From assembly GCA_963767715.1 (NCBI GenBank), contig CAVYFA010000004.1, positions 62,001-126,000 of the forward strand: 64,000 nucleotides of DNA, in the 5' to 3' direction. A model generated the notes under the pieces. That model was not told where the DNA came from and did not search any database. It saw nothing but the letters and a program-made list of their open reading frames with translations. Both the position numbers and the translations under genes were made by a program. The DNA is from CAVSXS01 sp963767715. Its GTDB lineage: Bacteria; Chloroflexota; Ktedonobacteria; Ktedonobacterales; Ktedonobacteraceae. Below, piece after piece: positions 34,021 to 43,571 of this stretch (positions within the stretch are counted from its first letter, which is position 1; the number at the start of each line of letters is the position of its first letter).

Positions 34021-34806
34021 ATGAAAATGTACGTCTGTATCAAGCAGATCCCGGACCCGAACACCGTCGTGAGCAGGCTCGACCCCAATACGAAGCGGCT
34101 CGTGCGCAGCGGTGTCTCGCTGGTCCTCGATCCGGGCGACGAAACCACTATTTCAGCCGCGATAAAGTTGCGCGACACGATCGGCGACAGCGAACTGGTA
34201 GCCGTCAGCATGGGACCCTCCAGCGCACAGGAGGCCATGCGGCGCGCTCTGGCCATGGGCGTTGACAGCGCCATTCTCGTCACAGATGCTGCCCTGGCAG
34301 GCTCCGACGCACTCGGCACGGCGCGTGTGCTGGCGGCAGTCCTGAAGAGAGAGAATGCCGACCTGATCTTCTGCTCCACTGAGAGCACCGATGGCTATAC
34401 CGGCATGGTCCCCGGCGGTATAGCAGAATTCCTGGGCATTCCCCAATTGACCTTCGCTCGCGAAATCCAGATCGAGGGCAAGAAAGCCGTTATCAAGCGC
34501 GTCACGCAGACCGGCTACCAGACCGTCGAATGCGCGCTGCCCGCCGTCGTCACCATCGCCAGCGGCTCCTTCGAAGCCATCTACCCGACGATGAAGGGCA
34601 TTATGGGCGCCAAGAAGAAGCCCTTCACGCAGTTGAGCCTGAGCGACCTTGGAATCGACGCCTCGCAAGTTGGCGAAGCAGGTGCGCGCGAGCGTCTGCT
34701 GGCCATCGGCAAAGTTGAGGCGCGCGCAGCAGGCCAGGTCTTGAAGGATGATGGCAACGCCGCCCAGACCATCGCCGACTTTTTGCAGCGCAACCAGTTA
34801 CTCTAG
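34021..34806 (+). CDS. etfB: Electron transfer flavoprotein, beta subunit
   Basis: 261 residues. It has C-I-K-Q-I-P-D-P-N at the start, D-P-G-D-E-T-T-I-S-A-A near 38, S-M-G-P near 60 and A-L-A-M-G-V-D-S-A-I-L-V near 75. The signature-like V-K-R-V-T-Q-T-G-Y-Q-T-V is near 160. This AMP-binding subunit pairs with EtfA and accepts electrons from acyl-CoA or similar dehydrogenases. First gene of an operon with etfA. The downstream oxidoreductase gene suggests electrons go on to menaquinone. Confidence 0.95.
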   Translation: MKMYVCIKQIPDPNTVVSRLDPNTKRLVRSGVSLVLDPGDETTISAAIKLRDTIGDSELVAVSMGPSSAQEAMRRALAMGVDSAILVTDAALAGSDALGTARVLAAVLKRENADLIFCSTESTDGYTGMVPGGIAEFLGIPQLTFAREIQIEGKKAVIKRVTQTGYQTVECALPAVVTIASGSFEAIYPTMKGIMGAKKKPFTQLSLSDLGIDASQVGEAGARERLLAIGKVEARAAGQVLKDDGNAAQTIADFLQRNQLL

Positions 34807-34834
34807 TCGGTAACTGAAGAGAGGAACTAGAAGT

Positions 34835-35797
34835 ATGTCGAAAACAATCTGGGTGCTGGTCGAATTAGAGAATGACCATCCCGCGCGTTCTTCCCTCGAG
34901 GTATTGGGCAAGGCCGCGTCACTTGGCCGTGCCGAGGCCATCGTACTTGGTTCGCAGGCGGCAGCCGTCGCCCCCACGCTGGGCGAATACGGCGCGGAGA
35001 AAGTTTACGTTCACGCCGATGCCGCTTATGATGCCTACCTGACCCTTCCGGCCACTGACACGCTCAGCGAACTGATCAAGCAGCACCAGCCCGATCTGTT
35101 GATGCTGGCCACGACCTACGATCTGCGTGACATCGCCGCGCGCCTGAACGCGCGCAACAATATGGGACTGATTACCGACGCCACCGAACTGCAATTCGAG
35201 GGCGACACGCTCAAAGTCACCGTCCCCTGGGGCGGCGAAAACGTCGTCACCGCGACGCTCCCACAAGGAACCGGCATCGTCCTGACGCGTCCCAAAGCCT
35301 TCGCCGTCGAACGGCACGAGGGCAAAACGACGCAAGTCGAAACGCTGGACGTCTCTCTCAACCCCGCATCGCAGCTCATCAAGATCATCGACCGCGTCGA
35401 AGTGGAGAGCACAGGGCCTTCGCTCGAGGACGCCGCTGTGATTGTGAGCGGCGGGCGCGGCCTTGGCAAAGCCGAGAATTATCACCTGGTGGAGGAACTG
35501 GCGACGGCGCTCGGCGGCGCCCCGGGCGCAACCCGCGCCATCGTCGATGCCGGCTGGCTGCCCTATAGCTACCAGATCGGACAGACCGGCAAGACCGTCA
35601 AGCCGACGCTGTACATCGCCGTCGGCATCAGCGGCGCCATCCAGCACCTGGCCGGCATGAAAGGCTCCAAGTACATCGTCGCCATCAACCGGGATGAACA
35701 CGCGCCCATTTTCTCCGTCGCCGACCTCGGCATCATCGGCGACGCGCTAACGATCCTGCCGCAACTGACCGCGGAGGTAAAACGGCGAAAGCAATAA
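34835..35797 (+). CDS. etfA: Electron transfer flavoprotein, alpha subunit
   Basis: 320 residues. The C-terminal FAD domain shows A-A-V-I-V-S-G-G-R-G-L-G near 197, then A-I-V-D-A-G-W-L-P-Y-S-Y-Q-I-G-Q-T-G-K-T-V near 230 and Y-I-A-V-G-I-S-G-A-I-Q-H-L-A-G-M near 258, the EtfA signature, ending A-I-N-R-D-E-H-A-P-I-F. The FAD here is the electron carrier. 28 bases after etfB with an AGAGAGGAAC site. No sign of the extra FAD features of bifurcating EtfAB can be judged by eye. Confidence 0.95.
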   Translation: MSKTIWVLVELENDHPARSSLEVLGKAASLGRAEAIVLGSQAAAVAPTLGEYGAEKVYVHADAAYDAYLTLPATDTLSELIKQHQPDLLMLATTYDLRDIAARLNARNNMGLITDATELQFEGDTLKVTVPWGGENVVTATLPQGTGIVLTRPKAFAVERHEGKTTQVETLDVSLNPASQLIKIIDRVEVESTGPSLEDAAVIVSGGRGLGKAENYHLVEELATALGGAPGATRAIVDAGWLPYSYQIGQTGKTVKPTLYIAVGISGAIQHLAGMKGSKYIVAINRDEHAPIFSVADLGIIGDALTILPQLTAEVKRRKQ

Positions 35798-35868
35798 CCT
35801 TCATGTTCCTGGTAACCCTCATGGTGCTATAATTAGAGATGAGAATTCTTTGATACCAGGAGGGAAGC

Positions 35869-36117
35869 ATGGCAACTACCATCGAAGAAATCCAAGCACT
35901 CGTGAAACGACTTCCGCCTGAACGCCAAAAGCAAGTCCTTGAATTTGCTCGAGGACTTGCTCAACCAGAGCGGACTATCTCATTTCAACCACAGACACCA
36001 CCGCTTCCCGGGACACCGGGTTCCGCTCTTCTGCGCTTTAAACTTCCAAAGGAAGATATTGATGCGATGGAGCGCGCGTTAGAGGACTGCGAGAGGATCG
36101 AACCAGATAAGTACTAA
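35869..36117 (+). CDS. Small DUF2281-like protein between etfA and the oxidoreductase
   Basis: 82 residues. The first half, E-E-I-Q-A-L-V-K-R-L-P-P-E-R-Q-K-Q-V-L-E-F-A-R-G-L, is the helical signature of the DUF2281/antitoxin-like group. The rest is Pro-rich and then acidic (A-M-E-R-A-L-E-D-C-E-R-I). CAGGAGGG precedes the ATG and a TATAAT box sits at 35829-35834, so it may have its own transcript despite lying inside a metabolic operon. No toxin partner is adjacent. Role unknown. Confidence 0.65.
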   Translation: MATTIEEIQALVKRLPPERQKQVLEFARGLAQPERTISFQPQTPPLPGTPGSALLRFKLPKEDIDAMERALEDCERIEPDKY

Positions 36118-36173
36118 CCTGGGTTGCTGAACTTTCGCTACTACAATGGTAATTGGAAACGGAGGTTGATAAT

Positions 36174-38309
36174 ATGGCCCCCCAGGCAATCTCGCCCACA
36201 GGTGGATGGATCGGCACTACCATTTTCATACTCGTTGTTCTGGCCGCCGTCATCCTCTTCGGGATACGTGCCGGCAGGCTGATCACCCTGCTTACTAAGG
36301 CCAGGTACGCAAACCGCACCGATCACATCGATGACCGCATCGGCGAATTTTTCCAGATCGTGCTTGGCCAGGGCGGCGTGCTGCGCGACCCTATCCCCGG
36401 TATCGCGCACTTCTTCACGTTCTGGGGCTTCATTATCATCCAGTTCGGATTTCTCAACCTTGCGCTCGGCGCATTCAACGCCTCGCTTCCCCTGATCGGC
36501 GATAGCCGCGGCTTCGCCATTGTCCTGGACGCCTTCGTTATATTTGTTACGTTCGCTCTGCTTGTCTTCGCTTTCCGCCGCGCCGTTGTCCGCCCAAAGC
36601 AGTTGCAGAGCAAGCTACATGGTCCTCTGGACGGTTACATCATCCTGGGGCTGATCTTTGCGGTTATTATCACGCTGGTGCTGGTGGAGGGCTTCGAGTA
36701 CGCTGCCACCAACGGCGCGTCCTGGACGCTCATCGGTAGCTGGATTGGCCCGGCCTTTAGCGGTTTTGGCACGACAGCCAATATCGCCGCATTCCGCATC
36801 TTCTGGTGGTTACAAATCCTGACGGTGTTATATTTCTTGACCTACCTGCCGCGCTCCAAGCACCTGCACCTGATGGCCACGCCCTTCAACGTCTTCTTTC
36901 GCAATCACGGCGCGAAAGGTACGCTTCCGCTCATGGAGAACATCGAAGAGCGCGAGGACTATGGCGTCTCAAAGCCGGAGCAGTTCACCTGGAAGCAGTT
37001 GCTTGACGGCTATGCCTGCACCGAATGCGGGCGCTGCAATACCGTCTGCCCGGCATCCAATACCGGCAAGCCGCTCTTCCCCAAGGAGATTATCCTGGGC
37101 GTCAAGGAAGCGCTCTTCGTGGAGAGCAACACCATCCTTGGCGAGGATACGCTCTGGAGCAGAATGGGCGTCGCGGGCGTCCCGGCCGACGAGACAGCCA
37201 GCGAGAAGGAGGCGCATCACCAGCCGATGGTGGGCGGCATCATCTCCACCGATGCGCTGTGGGCATGCACCAGTTGCCGCGCCTGCATGGAAATCTGCCC
37301 GGTCTCCATCGAGCATGTGCCAACCATTATTGATATGCGCCGCCACCTGGTGATGGAGGAGAGCGACTTCCCGCAGGAGGTTACGCCGGTCTTCAACAAT
37401 ATCGAGCGCAACGCGAACCCCTGGGAGATCAGCAACGACAAGCGTGCCGAGTGGGCCGCCGGCCTGGATATCCCGCTTATGAGCGACAATCCCGATGCCG
37501 ATGTGCTCTACTGGGTCGGCTGTATGGGCTCCTTTGACGAGCGCAACAAGAAGGTCGCCACCGCCGTCGCGAAGATACTTAAGGCGGCAAAGGTGAACTT
37601 CGCCATTCTTGGCCCGGAGGAGTCGTGTACGGGCGACCCGGCGCGCCGCATCGGCAACGAGTACCTGTGGCAGATGATGGCGCAGCAGAATATCGAGACG
37701 CTCAATGGCTACGGCCTGAATATCAACGACCAGCAGGATGGACACGCCATGAACGGTCACGCGCCCGGCAACGGCGTCGCGGGAACCGCTCCCAGGCATC
37801 GCACCATCATCACGGCCTGCCCGCACTGCTTCAATACCATCAAGAACGAGTATCCGCAACTAGGCGGCAACTACGATGTGGTGCATCACACCGTCTTCAT
37901 CGACAGGCTGCTGGCCGACGAGAAGATCACGCTGCCTGAGGGCTTCGACCAGCGCAAGCTGACCTACCACGATCCGTGCTACATTGGCCGTTACAACGAT
38001 ATCTACGACGAGCCGCGCCGTGTGCTTTCGGTGCTCAACAGCAACGGCGTGACGGAGATGCGCCGCCATCGCAACAAGAGCTTTTGCTGTGGCGGTGGTG
38101 GTGGCCGCGCCTGGATGGAGGAGAAGATCGGCAAGCGCATCAATCAGACCCGCGTCAACGAGGCCCTGGAGACTGGCGCGGAGGTACTGGCCGCCGCCTG
38201 CCCCTTCTGCATAACCATGTTCGACGACGGCGCGAAAGGCGTTGAGGCCGAGCAGCGCCTGAAAATCGAGGACATCTCGGAGATCGTGGCGCGAGCCATA
38301 GAAAGCTGA
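36174..38309 (+). CDS. Membrane Fe-S oxidoreductase of the ETF:menaquinone type (NarI-like + HdrD-like)
   Basis: 711 residues. The first 230 hold five to six membrane helices resembling the NarI-like cytochrome b domain. Two 4Fe-4S motifs follow, C-T-E-C-G-R-C-N-T-V-C-P at about 282 and C-T-S-C-R-A-C-M-E-I-C-P at about 365. Then come two CCG domains of HdrD/GlpC type: C-P-H-C-F-N-T, H-D-P-C-Y-I-G-R and C-C-G-G-G-G-G-R, with a short Gly/His-rich insert near 530. Proteins of this fusion act with EtfAB to pass electrons from acyl-CoA oxidation to menaquinone. GGAGG is 8 nt before ATG 36174. Its place after etfBA supports that role. Confidence 0.88.
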   Translation: MAPQAISPTGGWIGTTIFILVVLAAVILFGIRAGRLITLLTKARYANRTDHIDDRIGEFFQIVLGQGGVLRDPIPGIAHFFTFWGFIIIQFGFLNLALGAFNASLPLIGDSRGFAIVLDAFVIFVTFALLVFAFRRAVVRPKQLQSKLHGPLDGYIILGLIFAVIITLVLVEGFEYAATNGASWTLIGSWIGPAFSGFGTTANIAAFRIFWWLQILTVLYFLTYLPRSKHLHLMATPFNVFFRNHGAKGTLPLMENIEEREDYGVSKPEQFTWKQLLDGYACTECGRCNTVCPASNTGKPLFPKEIILGVKEALFVESNTILGEDTLWSRMGVAGVPADETASEKEAHHQPMVGGIISTDALWACTSCRACMEICPVSIEHVPTIIDMRRHLVMEESDFPQEVTPVFNNIERNANPWEISNDKRAEWAAGLDIPLMSDNPDADVLYWVGCMGSFDERNKKVATAVAKILKAAKVNFAILGPEESCTGDPARRIGNEYLWQMMAQQNIETLNGYGLNINDQQDGHAMNGHAPGNGVAGTAPRHRTIITACPHCFNTIKNEYPQLGGNYDVVHHTVFIDRLLADEKITLPEGFDQRKLTYHDPCYIGRYNDIYDEPRRVLSVLNSNGVTEMRRHRNKSFCCGGGGGRAWMEEKIGKRINQTRVNEALETGAEVLAAACPFCITMFDDGAKGVEAEQRLKIEDISEIVARAIES

Positions 38310-38370
38310 TAGGGCGAATAAAGCCAGGACGAAGGAACCTGGTGGGGGCAAGCCCCGCCATGCCTGCCCA

Positions 38371-38865
38371 CTAGTCAACCAGCCTATAGACAAAGTCGTA
38401 CTCGGAACCGACCGGGTTGCCACGTGCATGCAGCAGCATGGAGCCGCGCGCCTCCACATAGACACCCGTTCCCCCGGTGATAGTGAGAGTGGTATCCGTG
38501 CCATCATCGTAATATGGCCCCTCAACCGTAATATTGCCGCCAGATAGGAAGACCGTCCAGAAGCACTCCCATTCGGTCTTGCCCGTCGCGACTGTGCGCG
38601 TACACTGGCCGTTGTCGTGTCCGACCTGCTGGTCGTTATCCGCGTCAAAAACAGGGTTGTGGAACCCGAGGATGTCACCGAGCGACATGTTCGGCGGATG
38701 GAACTCCTGCACCGTATCGGTGATGGCGTGTTCGATGACGTGTACGGTGATGGTGCCGTTTGCGCGCGCCGTAGGGCTGTTGCGCAGCATGTTCGCAAAC
38801 ATCATGCCCGCGAATAGGCCGATCAAGAGCGTGAGCGTGGAACAGAGGATCAGCGTCTTCTTCAT
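38371..38865 (-). CDS. Secreted allene-oxide-cyclase/dirigent-barrel-like protein
   Basis: 164 residues. A Sec-type leader (M-K-K-T-L-I-L-C-S...G-L-F-A-G-M-M-F-A) is followed by an AOC-barrel pattern: G-D-I-L-G-F-H-N-P-V-F-D-A-D, a Cys before T-R-T-V, E-C-F-W-T-V-F-L-S-G-G-N-I-T-V-E-G-P, then L-T-I-T-G-G-T-G-V-Y-V-E-A-R-G. Two Cys are likely disulfide-bonded. Homologous barrels in plants are allene oxide cyclases and dirigent proteins; the bacterial ones have no settled role. AAGGAGAAG supports the start at 38865 over an upstream in-frame ATG. Confidence 0.75.
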   Translation of the reverse strand: MKKTLILCSTLTLLIGLFAGMMFANMLRNSPTARANGTITVHVIEHAITDTVQEFHPPNMSLGDILGFHNPVFDADNDQQVGHDNGQCTRTVATGKTEWECFWTVFLSGGNITVEGPYYDDGTDTTLTITGGTGVYVEARGSMLLHARGNPVGSEYDFVYRLVD

Positions 38866-39189
38866 CAGTACTTCTCCTTGTGCAAATACAAGCGACAACA
38901 TGTTTCGCGGTCGGCAGTATGCCATACCCACATGCCTGTGAGAATAAGGTAGGAAACGCGCATCGAGGGTTCTGAAAAATACTGGCAGTCACACCGCGCC
39001 GCCAATTGCAGCGAACGAGCCTGCAATGCTTGCCTGCTCTTATTTGAAAGTATAAGAATGCATTGATGAGTTGTCAATGTAGAAAGCAACCATGTTACAC
39101 ATAACAATGGTAGTGTATTCACTTGCTGAACGCATTTTCATGCTACAATAACCTGTGAGATCGTCTCTTCACCCAGGAAGGAAGCGTAT
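38866..39189. other. Intergenic region between divergent genes
   Basis: No convincing gene. A TACAAT box at 39144-39149 with TTGCTG 15 bp upstream may be the promoter of the acyltransferase-like gene. The short frame on the minus strand has no ribosome site. Confidence 0.35.
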
Positions 39190-40278
39190 ATGGATCGACA
39201 TATTCCCCTTATCACCAGCGATGGTACACCATTTCAACGAGGTCTACATCTTGGTCAAATGGCGCGAGAACGAGTGCTTCACAGCGTCACAGCCTATATG
39301 CGTATCTTCAACCGCATGTCGGGCTTGAGCCGGGATGCAGTATTCGCACAGGCCGAGCGCTTTTTACCTTCCATCTCTGCCTTCGCTCCCCACTTGCTAG
39401 AAGAGATGCGCGGTATCGCCGAAGGCGCCGGGTGTCACCTGTATGAGATCATCGCCATCAATGCTCGCACCGAACTCATGTACGGCGTCACGCATACGCC
39501 GGAATGTACGGCGATTGCTGTCAGTGCCGGGGCTTCAGCCGACGGGCATACGCGACTGGCACAGAATTGGGACTGGCATCCCTCGCTGATTGGAGCGCTC
39601 ATCCTATGGGTTATCAGGCACGAAGAGGGACCTGACCTGCTGACGTTGACCGAGGCCGGCATAGTCGGCAAAATCGGTATGAACGCGGCAGGGCTGGCGA
39701 TGTGTATTAACCTGCTGAAATCAGATAGCGATTCGGCCGGTCCAGCTGCACCGATGCATGTGATCCTGCGGCGCATCCTTGAAGAAGCCTCCACCGTTGA
39801 AGAGGCTGCTACCCTTATTAACCAGGTCGAACGCTGTACCTCCTGCAACCACCTGCTGGCCGACCGTAGCGGAGCTATTGCTGATGTGGAGGCAACCCCC
39901 ACTGGTCAGCATATTTTTCAAGCGCCGGCCGGCATCTTGACGCACACCAACCACTGCCTTCAACCAGACCTCTTCTTCCGTGACCGCAATGCTCGCGAAT
40001 ATCCTGAAACACTGGCTCGCAACGAGCGCATGCAAGTGTTGGCAAGCGGACAGCCGATCGACGAGCAACAGGTAAGAATGATGCTCGCAGATCACACGAC
40101 ATCTCCAAACTCGATTTGCCTGCATAACCACTCTACATGGGCGTTCCGCGATCAGGGTGAGAGTATTGCTTCCATCATCTTCGATTTGACTGCTGGAACA
40201 ATCGATATTTCGGATGGGCCCCCGTGCCGGCACCAGTATCAAAGATACAGAATAGGCGAGCTTTTACGGAGATTTTAG
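39190..40278 (+). CDS. C45-family (acyl-CoA:6-APA acyltransferase-like) Ntn hydrolase
   Basis: 362 residues. The conserved H-T-P-E-C-T-A-I puts the nucleophile Cys106 at the autocatalytic cleavage site, giving a small N-terminal alpha and a large beta chain. Family features downstream are Q-N-W-D-W-H, G-K-I-G-M-N-A-A-G-L-A (about 158-168), and a late N-H-(C/S) segment. Members include the penicillin acyltransferase of fungi and many bacterial amidases of unknown substrate. The substrate here is not predictable. ATG 39190 has AAGGAAG upstream. Monocistronic. Confidence 0.87.
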   Translation: MDRHIPLITSDGTPFQRGLHLGQMARERVLHSVTAYMRIFNRMSGLSRDAVFAQAERFLPSISAFAPHLLEEMRGIAEGAGCHLYEIIAINARTELMYGVTHTPECTAIAVSAGASADGHTRLAQNWDWHPSLIGALILWVIRHEEGPDLLTLTEAGIVGKIGMNAAGLAMCINLLKSDSDSAGPAAPMHVILRRILEEASTVEEAATLINQVERCTSCNHLLADRSGAIADVEATPTGQHIFQAPAGILTHTNHCLQPDLFFRDRNAREYPETLARNERMQVLASGQPIDEQQVRMMLADHTTSPNSICLHNHSTWAFRDQGESIASIIFDLTAGTIDISDGPPCRHQYQRYRIGELLRRF

Positions 40279-40543
40279 GCTTGTACAGCGTGTTCGCAGA
40301 AATCCATAGCGGCAACGAGCGCGACGCCTGATCCATTAAACATCATTCCGCTCCATCGTATTGGTAGGCTGGAGAGCAGTGCCTCTCCATCATCAAATAC
40401 TGCCAACGCGAATTCCCGAAGAAAACTTTACCGATTTAATATATTCATAATCATTTCTTAACATGTTCACCACCGACAGCATGCTACCCTGCTGGTACAC
40501 TTTGACAGTCGAGGGGGGAATCAACCACAAGGAGCATGTAATT

Positions 40544-41287
40544 ATGGAGCGTCTTGCGGCTACCATGCAAAACCGGGCTGAGGAAGGGCCAGTTCCTCAT
40601 GCGGCGCTTGGCCTGTCAGCCAATCTAACCCATTCCGAACCCCGCACCAACGGTGAACTCAGCGCCCTCCCTGCTCTCCGGGGAGTCACGTTGTACCATA
40701 TCTCCAAGAGGATGTGTGACATTCTCTTCTCTCTTGTTGGCATCGTCTTGTTGCTGCCGGTCTTCCTGCTCATCGCACTGTGCATCAAACTGGATGATGG
40801 AGGCAAGATCATCCACTTGCGCGAAATCGTTGGGTACCAGGGTCGTCGCTTTCGTGCGCTCAAGTTTCGCACCATGATCCCCGATGCTGATACCTATCTG
40901 GCTCAGCATCCGGAGTTGATGCGCAAGTTCCAGCAAAATATGAAGCTGCTCAAGGACCCTCGCGTCACACGTGTCGGGAAGTTCTTGCGCAGGACGAGCC
41001 TGGATGAGTTGCCTCAGTTGTTCAATGTGCTGGTGGGACAGATGTCGTTGGTTGGCCCAAGGATGATCCACCCCAGCGAACTGCCGCGCTATGGCGACTC
41101 CGCTCAGAAACGACTCTCGGTCAAACCGGGTATCACCGGTCTGTGGCAAATCAGCGCGCGGCAGCACACCTCTTATGATGAGCGCATCGGGCTGGATATG
41201 CACTATATAGATACCCGTTCATTTATTGGCGATCTCGCTATCCTGGTCAAAACGGTGAAGGTCTTCATCATCCATACCGGGCTCTAG
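40544..41287 (+). CDS. Undecaprenyl-phosphate sugar phosphotransferase (bacterial sugar transferase)
   Basis: 247 residues. One N-terminal membrane helix (about 70-90) precedes the catalytic core found in WcaJ/WbaP/PglC-type phosphoglycosyl transferases: K-R-x-x-D-I-L-F-S at 58-66, a basic F-R-x-L-K-F-R-T-M, R-R-T-S-L-D-E-L-P-Q-L-F-N-V-L-x-G-Q-M-S-L-V-G-P-R near 170-190, and K-P-G-I-T-G-L-W-Q. It transfers a sugar phosphate to the carrier lipid at the start of an exopolysaccharide or wall polymer. It lacks the extra N-terminal helices of long-form members. No other polysaccharide gene is adjacent. AAGGAG is well spaced for ATG 40544. Confidence 0.92.
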   Translation: MERLAATMQNRAEEGPVPHAALGLSANLTHSEPRTNGELSALPALRGVTLYHISKRMCDILFSLVGIVLLLPVFLLIALCIKLDDGGKIIHLREIVGYQGRRFRALKFRTMIPDADTYLAQHPELMRKFQQNMKLLKDPRVTRVGKFLRRTSLDELPQLFNVLVGQMSLVGPRMIHPSELPRYGDSAQKRLSVKPGITGLWQISARQHTSYDERIGLDMHYIDTRSFIGDLAILVKTVKVFIIHTGL

Positions 41288-41309
41288 CAAGACAGTCTTA
41301 CAAGTATCC

Positions 41310-41990
41310 CTACGGCTGCGTCGCCACAGCTGCAGCGACAACAGCCGTACCTGCTCCGCGTGATACTTCGTACTCGGCCGTTAGCCTCAGGCGATAGGCC
41401 GGAGCCTGGGCCGCCAGATCGCCAAAATGCTGAACACATGATCGGCTTCCCCATCCCTCGTCGCTGCTGCGTGACATACTCCTGCATCAGCAGCGCGACC
41501 GCCTGCGCGGGTGGAAGCGGTTCGGCTTTGAAAGTCCCCTGGCGGTTATCCTCCGGCAAACTCTTTATGAATTCATGGCTTCCCATGAGCCGGGGCGTCC
41601 CCTTGCGCACACCGATATCCTCTGGGAAGGCATAGATGTAGACTTCTCCCCACTCGACATCATCGGGCTTTCCCCGTGCGGGCGCCGGCGGAAAAGCCTA
41701 GCCTGGCTGCGTCTCGAAGAGGTAGCACGTAAAGGCAACCGGGTAGTGGAGGCGTTCCCCCGCCTGCCACATCAGATCTTCGGGGATGTTGACGAGCAGA
41801 TCTGCCGGTTGCTCATACGTAAGTTCCGCCATCAAATCCGCATAATAGAGAAAATGTTTTATATCCCCGGCGATGCGGCGATGATTCGTGACGACACGCA
41901 TGATACGATGGTGTAGGAGATACCACTGCTCAAATAACGGTCCGCTGATCTGCTCAAAGTATGGTTGCGCTCGCTGGCGCTCAGCCGTAT
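41310..41990 (-). pseudogene. Unidentified protein gene with a nonsense codon and a frameshift
   Basis: On the minus strand one frame reads Q-R-A-Q-P-Y-F-E-Q-I-S-G-P-L-F-E-Q-W-Y-L-L, then Y-Y-A-D-L-M-A-E-L-T-Y-E-Q-P to a TAG at 41698-41700, and the same frame goes on A-F-P-P-A-P to M-Q-E-Y-V-T-Q-Q. Near 41440 it shifts to Q-H-F-G-D-L-A-A-Q-A-P-A-Y-R-L-R-L-T-A-E-Y-E-V and stops at 41310. No start or ribosome site is clear. Composition is protein-like throughout, so this was a gene of about 220-230 residues. No family recognised. Confidence 0.55.
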
Positions 41991-42132
41991 CTATCCTACC
42001 ATAACCTTGAGCAACGCGTCATACGCATAGGTAGGTTGGGCTAATTCGTATATTTGCTACTGGCGCGAGCCATGTAGTATCGTAAAGTAAGAAGACGGTT
42101 GGTTGCACCATTGCTAAGGAGAATATCTATTC

Positions 42133-43536
42133 ATGAGCATCCAGTCCATTAACCCTGCGACAGGAGAAGTACTGAAAACATTTGAGCCCTATAGCCTGAC
42201 CCAGGTGGAGCAGGTGCTGCAGGAGGCACGTGAAGCATTCAAACGCTGGCGCGAAACCTCATTTGCCGAACGCGGCGCCCTCTTCCACCGCGCAGCCCGC
42301 TATTTGCGCGATCATAAAGAAGAGCTGGCCCGCCTTGCCACGCTGGAGATGGGCAAGCCCATCGTAGAGTCAGAAGCCGAGGTCGAGAAGTGCGCCTGGA
42401 ACTGCGATTTTTACGCCGACAACGCGGAGCGTTTCCTTGCCGATCAGCCCGTCGAAACCAATGCGGCCCGCAGTTATGTTGAATTTCAACCATTGGGCGT
42501 CGTCCTGGCGCTGATGCCCTGGAACTTCCCCTACTGGCAGGTGTTCCGCTTCGCGGCGCCCGCGCTGATGGCCGGCAACACGGCGGTCCTGAAACATGCC
42601 TCGAATGTCTCAATGTGCGCCCTGAAAATCGAGCAGATCTTTGAGGAAAGCGGCTTCCCACAGGGGGTCTTCCGCACTGTGCTGGTGCCGGGAGCCGAAA
42701 CGGGCAGCCTGATCGCGGACCGGCGCATCGCCGCGGTGACGCTGACCGGCAGCGATGCTGCGGGTGTCGCGGTAGCCTCTGCGAGCGGGCAGGTCCTCAA
42801 GAAAAACGTGCTGGAGCTGGGCGGTTCGGACGCCTTCATCGTACTGGAAGATGCCGACCTGGACGGGGCGGCGCAGATGGCGGTGAAGGCGCGCTTCCAG
42901 AATACCGGTCAGAGCTGCATAGCTGCGAAGCGCTTCATCGTCGTCGAATCGGTCGCGAAAGCCTTCGAGCAGAAATTCGTGGAGGAGGCGCAGCAGTTGA
43001 AGGTGGGCGATCCCCTCCAGCGCGAGACGCAGATCGGCCCCATGGCGCGCGGCGACCTGCGCGATGCGCTCGAACAACAGGTTTCCACCTCGATTACAAT
43101 GGGTGCCCGCGTCCTGCTCGGCGGTGGGTCCCTCGAAGGCAGAGGGTACTTCTACGAACCGACTATTGTCACGCAAGTTACCACCGAGATGCCGATGTTC
43201 TGTGAAGAGACCTTCGGACCGGCCGCCGCCGTAATTTACGCGCGCGATGAAGAACATGCGGTAGAACTGGCCAACGAATCAGACTATGGTCTGGGTGGCA
43301 ATCTCTGGACGCGCGATATCGAGCGCGGTCGCCAACTGGCACGCCACCTCGAGTCCGGCGGGGTCTTCATCAATGGCATGACCGCCTCAGACCCGCGCCT
43401 GCCCTTCGGCGGCATCAAGCGCAGCGGCTATGGCCGCGAACTCTCATCCTATGGCATTCACGAGTTCGTCAACATTCAGACCGTCTGGATCGGCCCCACT
43501 GTGACCGCGCCGGCGACGCAGGTCGCCACAGAATAG
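42133..43536 (+). CDS. NAD(P)-dependent aldehyde dehydrogenase, succinate-semialdehyde type
   Basis: 467 residues. It has E-L-G-G-S-D with catalytic Glu228 and N-T-G-Q-S-C-I-A-A-K-R with nucleophile Cys262. P-W-N-F-P near 134 marks cofactor binding, and C-E-E-T-F-G-P is near 358. The substrate-side sequence E-L-G-G-S-D-A-F-I-V-L-E-D-A-D and the length match the short Sad/YneI-like succinate-semialdehyde dehydrogenases. Other aldehydes remain possible. A long leader precedes it, with AAGGAG at 42117. The phospholipase D gene follows 35 bases later, so the two may be co-transcribed. Confidence 0.88.
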   Translation: MSIQSINPATGEVLKTFEPYSLTQVEQVLQEAREAFKRWRETSFAERGALFHRAARYLRDHKEELARLATLEMGKPIVESEAEVEKCAWNCDFYADNAERFLADQPVETNAARSYVEFQPLGVVLALMPWNFPYWQVFRFAAPALMAGNTAVLKHASNVSMCALKIEQIFEESGFPQGVFRTVLVPGAETGSLIADRRIAAVTLTGSDAAGVAVASASGQVLKKNVLELGGSDAFIVLEDADLDGAAQMAVKARFQNTGQSCIAAKRFIVVESVAKAFEQKFVEEAQQLKVGDPLQRETQIGPMARGDLRDALEQQVSTSITMGARVLLGGGSLEGRGYFYEPTIVTQVTTEMPMFCEETFGPAAAVIYARDEEHAVELANESDYGLGGNLWTRDIERGRQLARHLESGGVFINGMTASDPRLPFGGIKRSGYGRELSSYGIHEFVNIQTVWIGPTVTAPATQVATE

Positions 43537-43571
43537 TCGGAAGTACGATGTAATATAGTAGGAGCGAGTAC

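Noticed and set aside
34954..35330. Bifurcating EtfAB
   Set aside because: No linked caffeyl-CoA or Nfn-type partners and no clear diagnostic residues; a conventional electron carrier to menaquinone is simpler.
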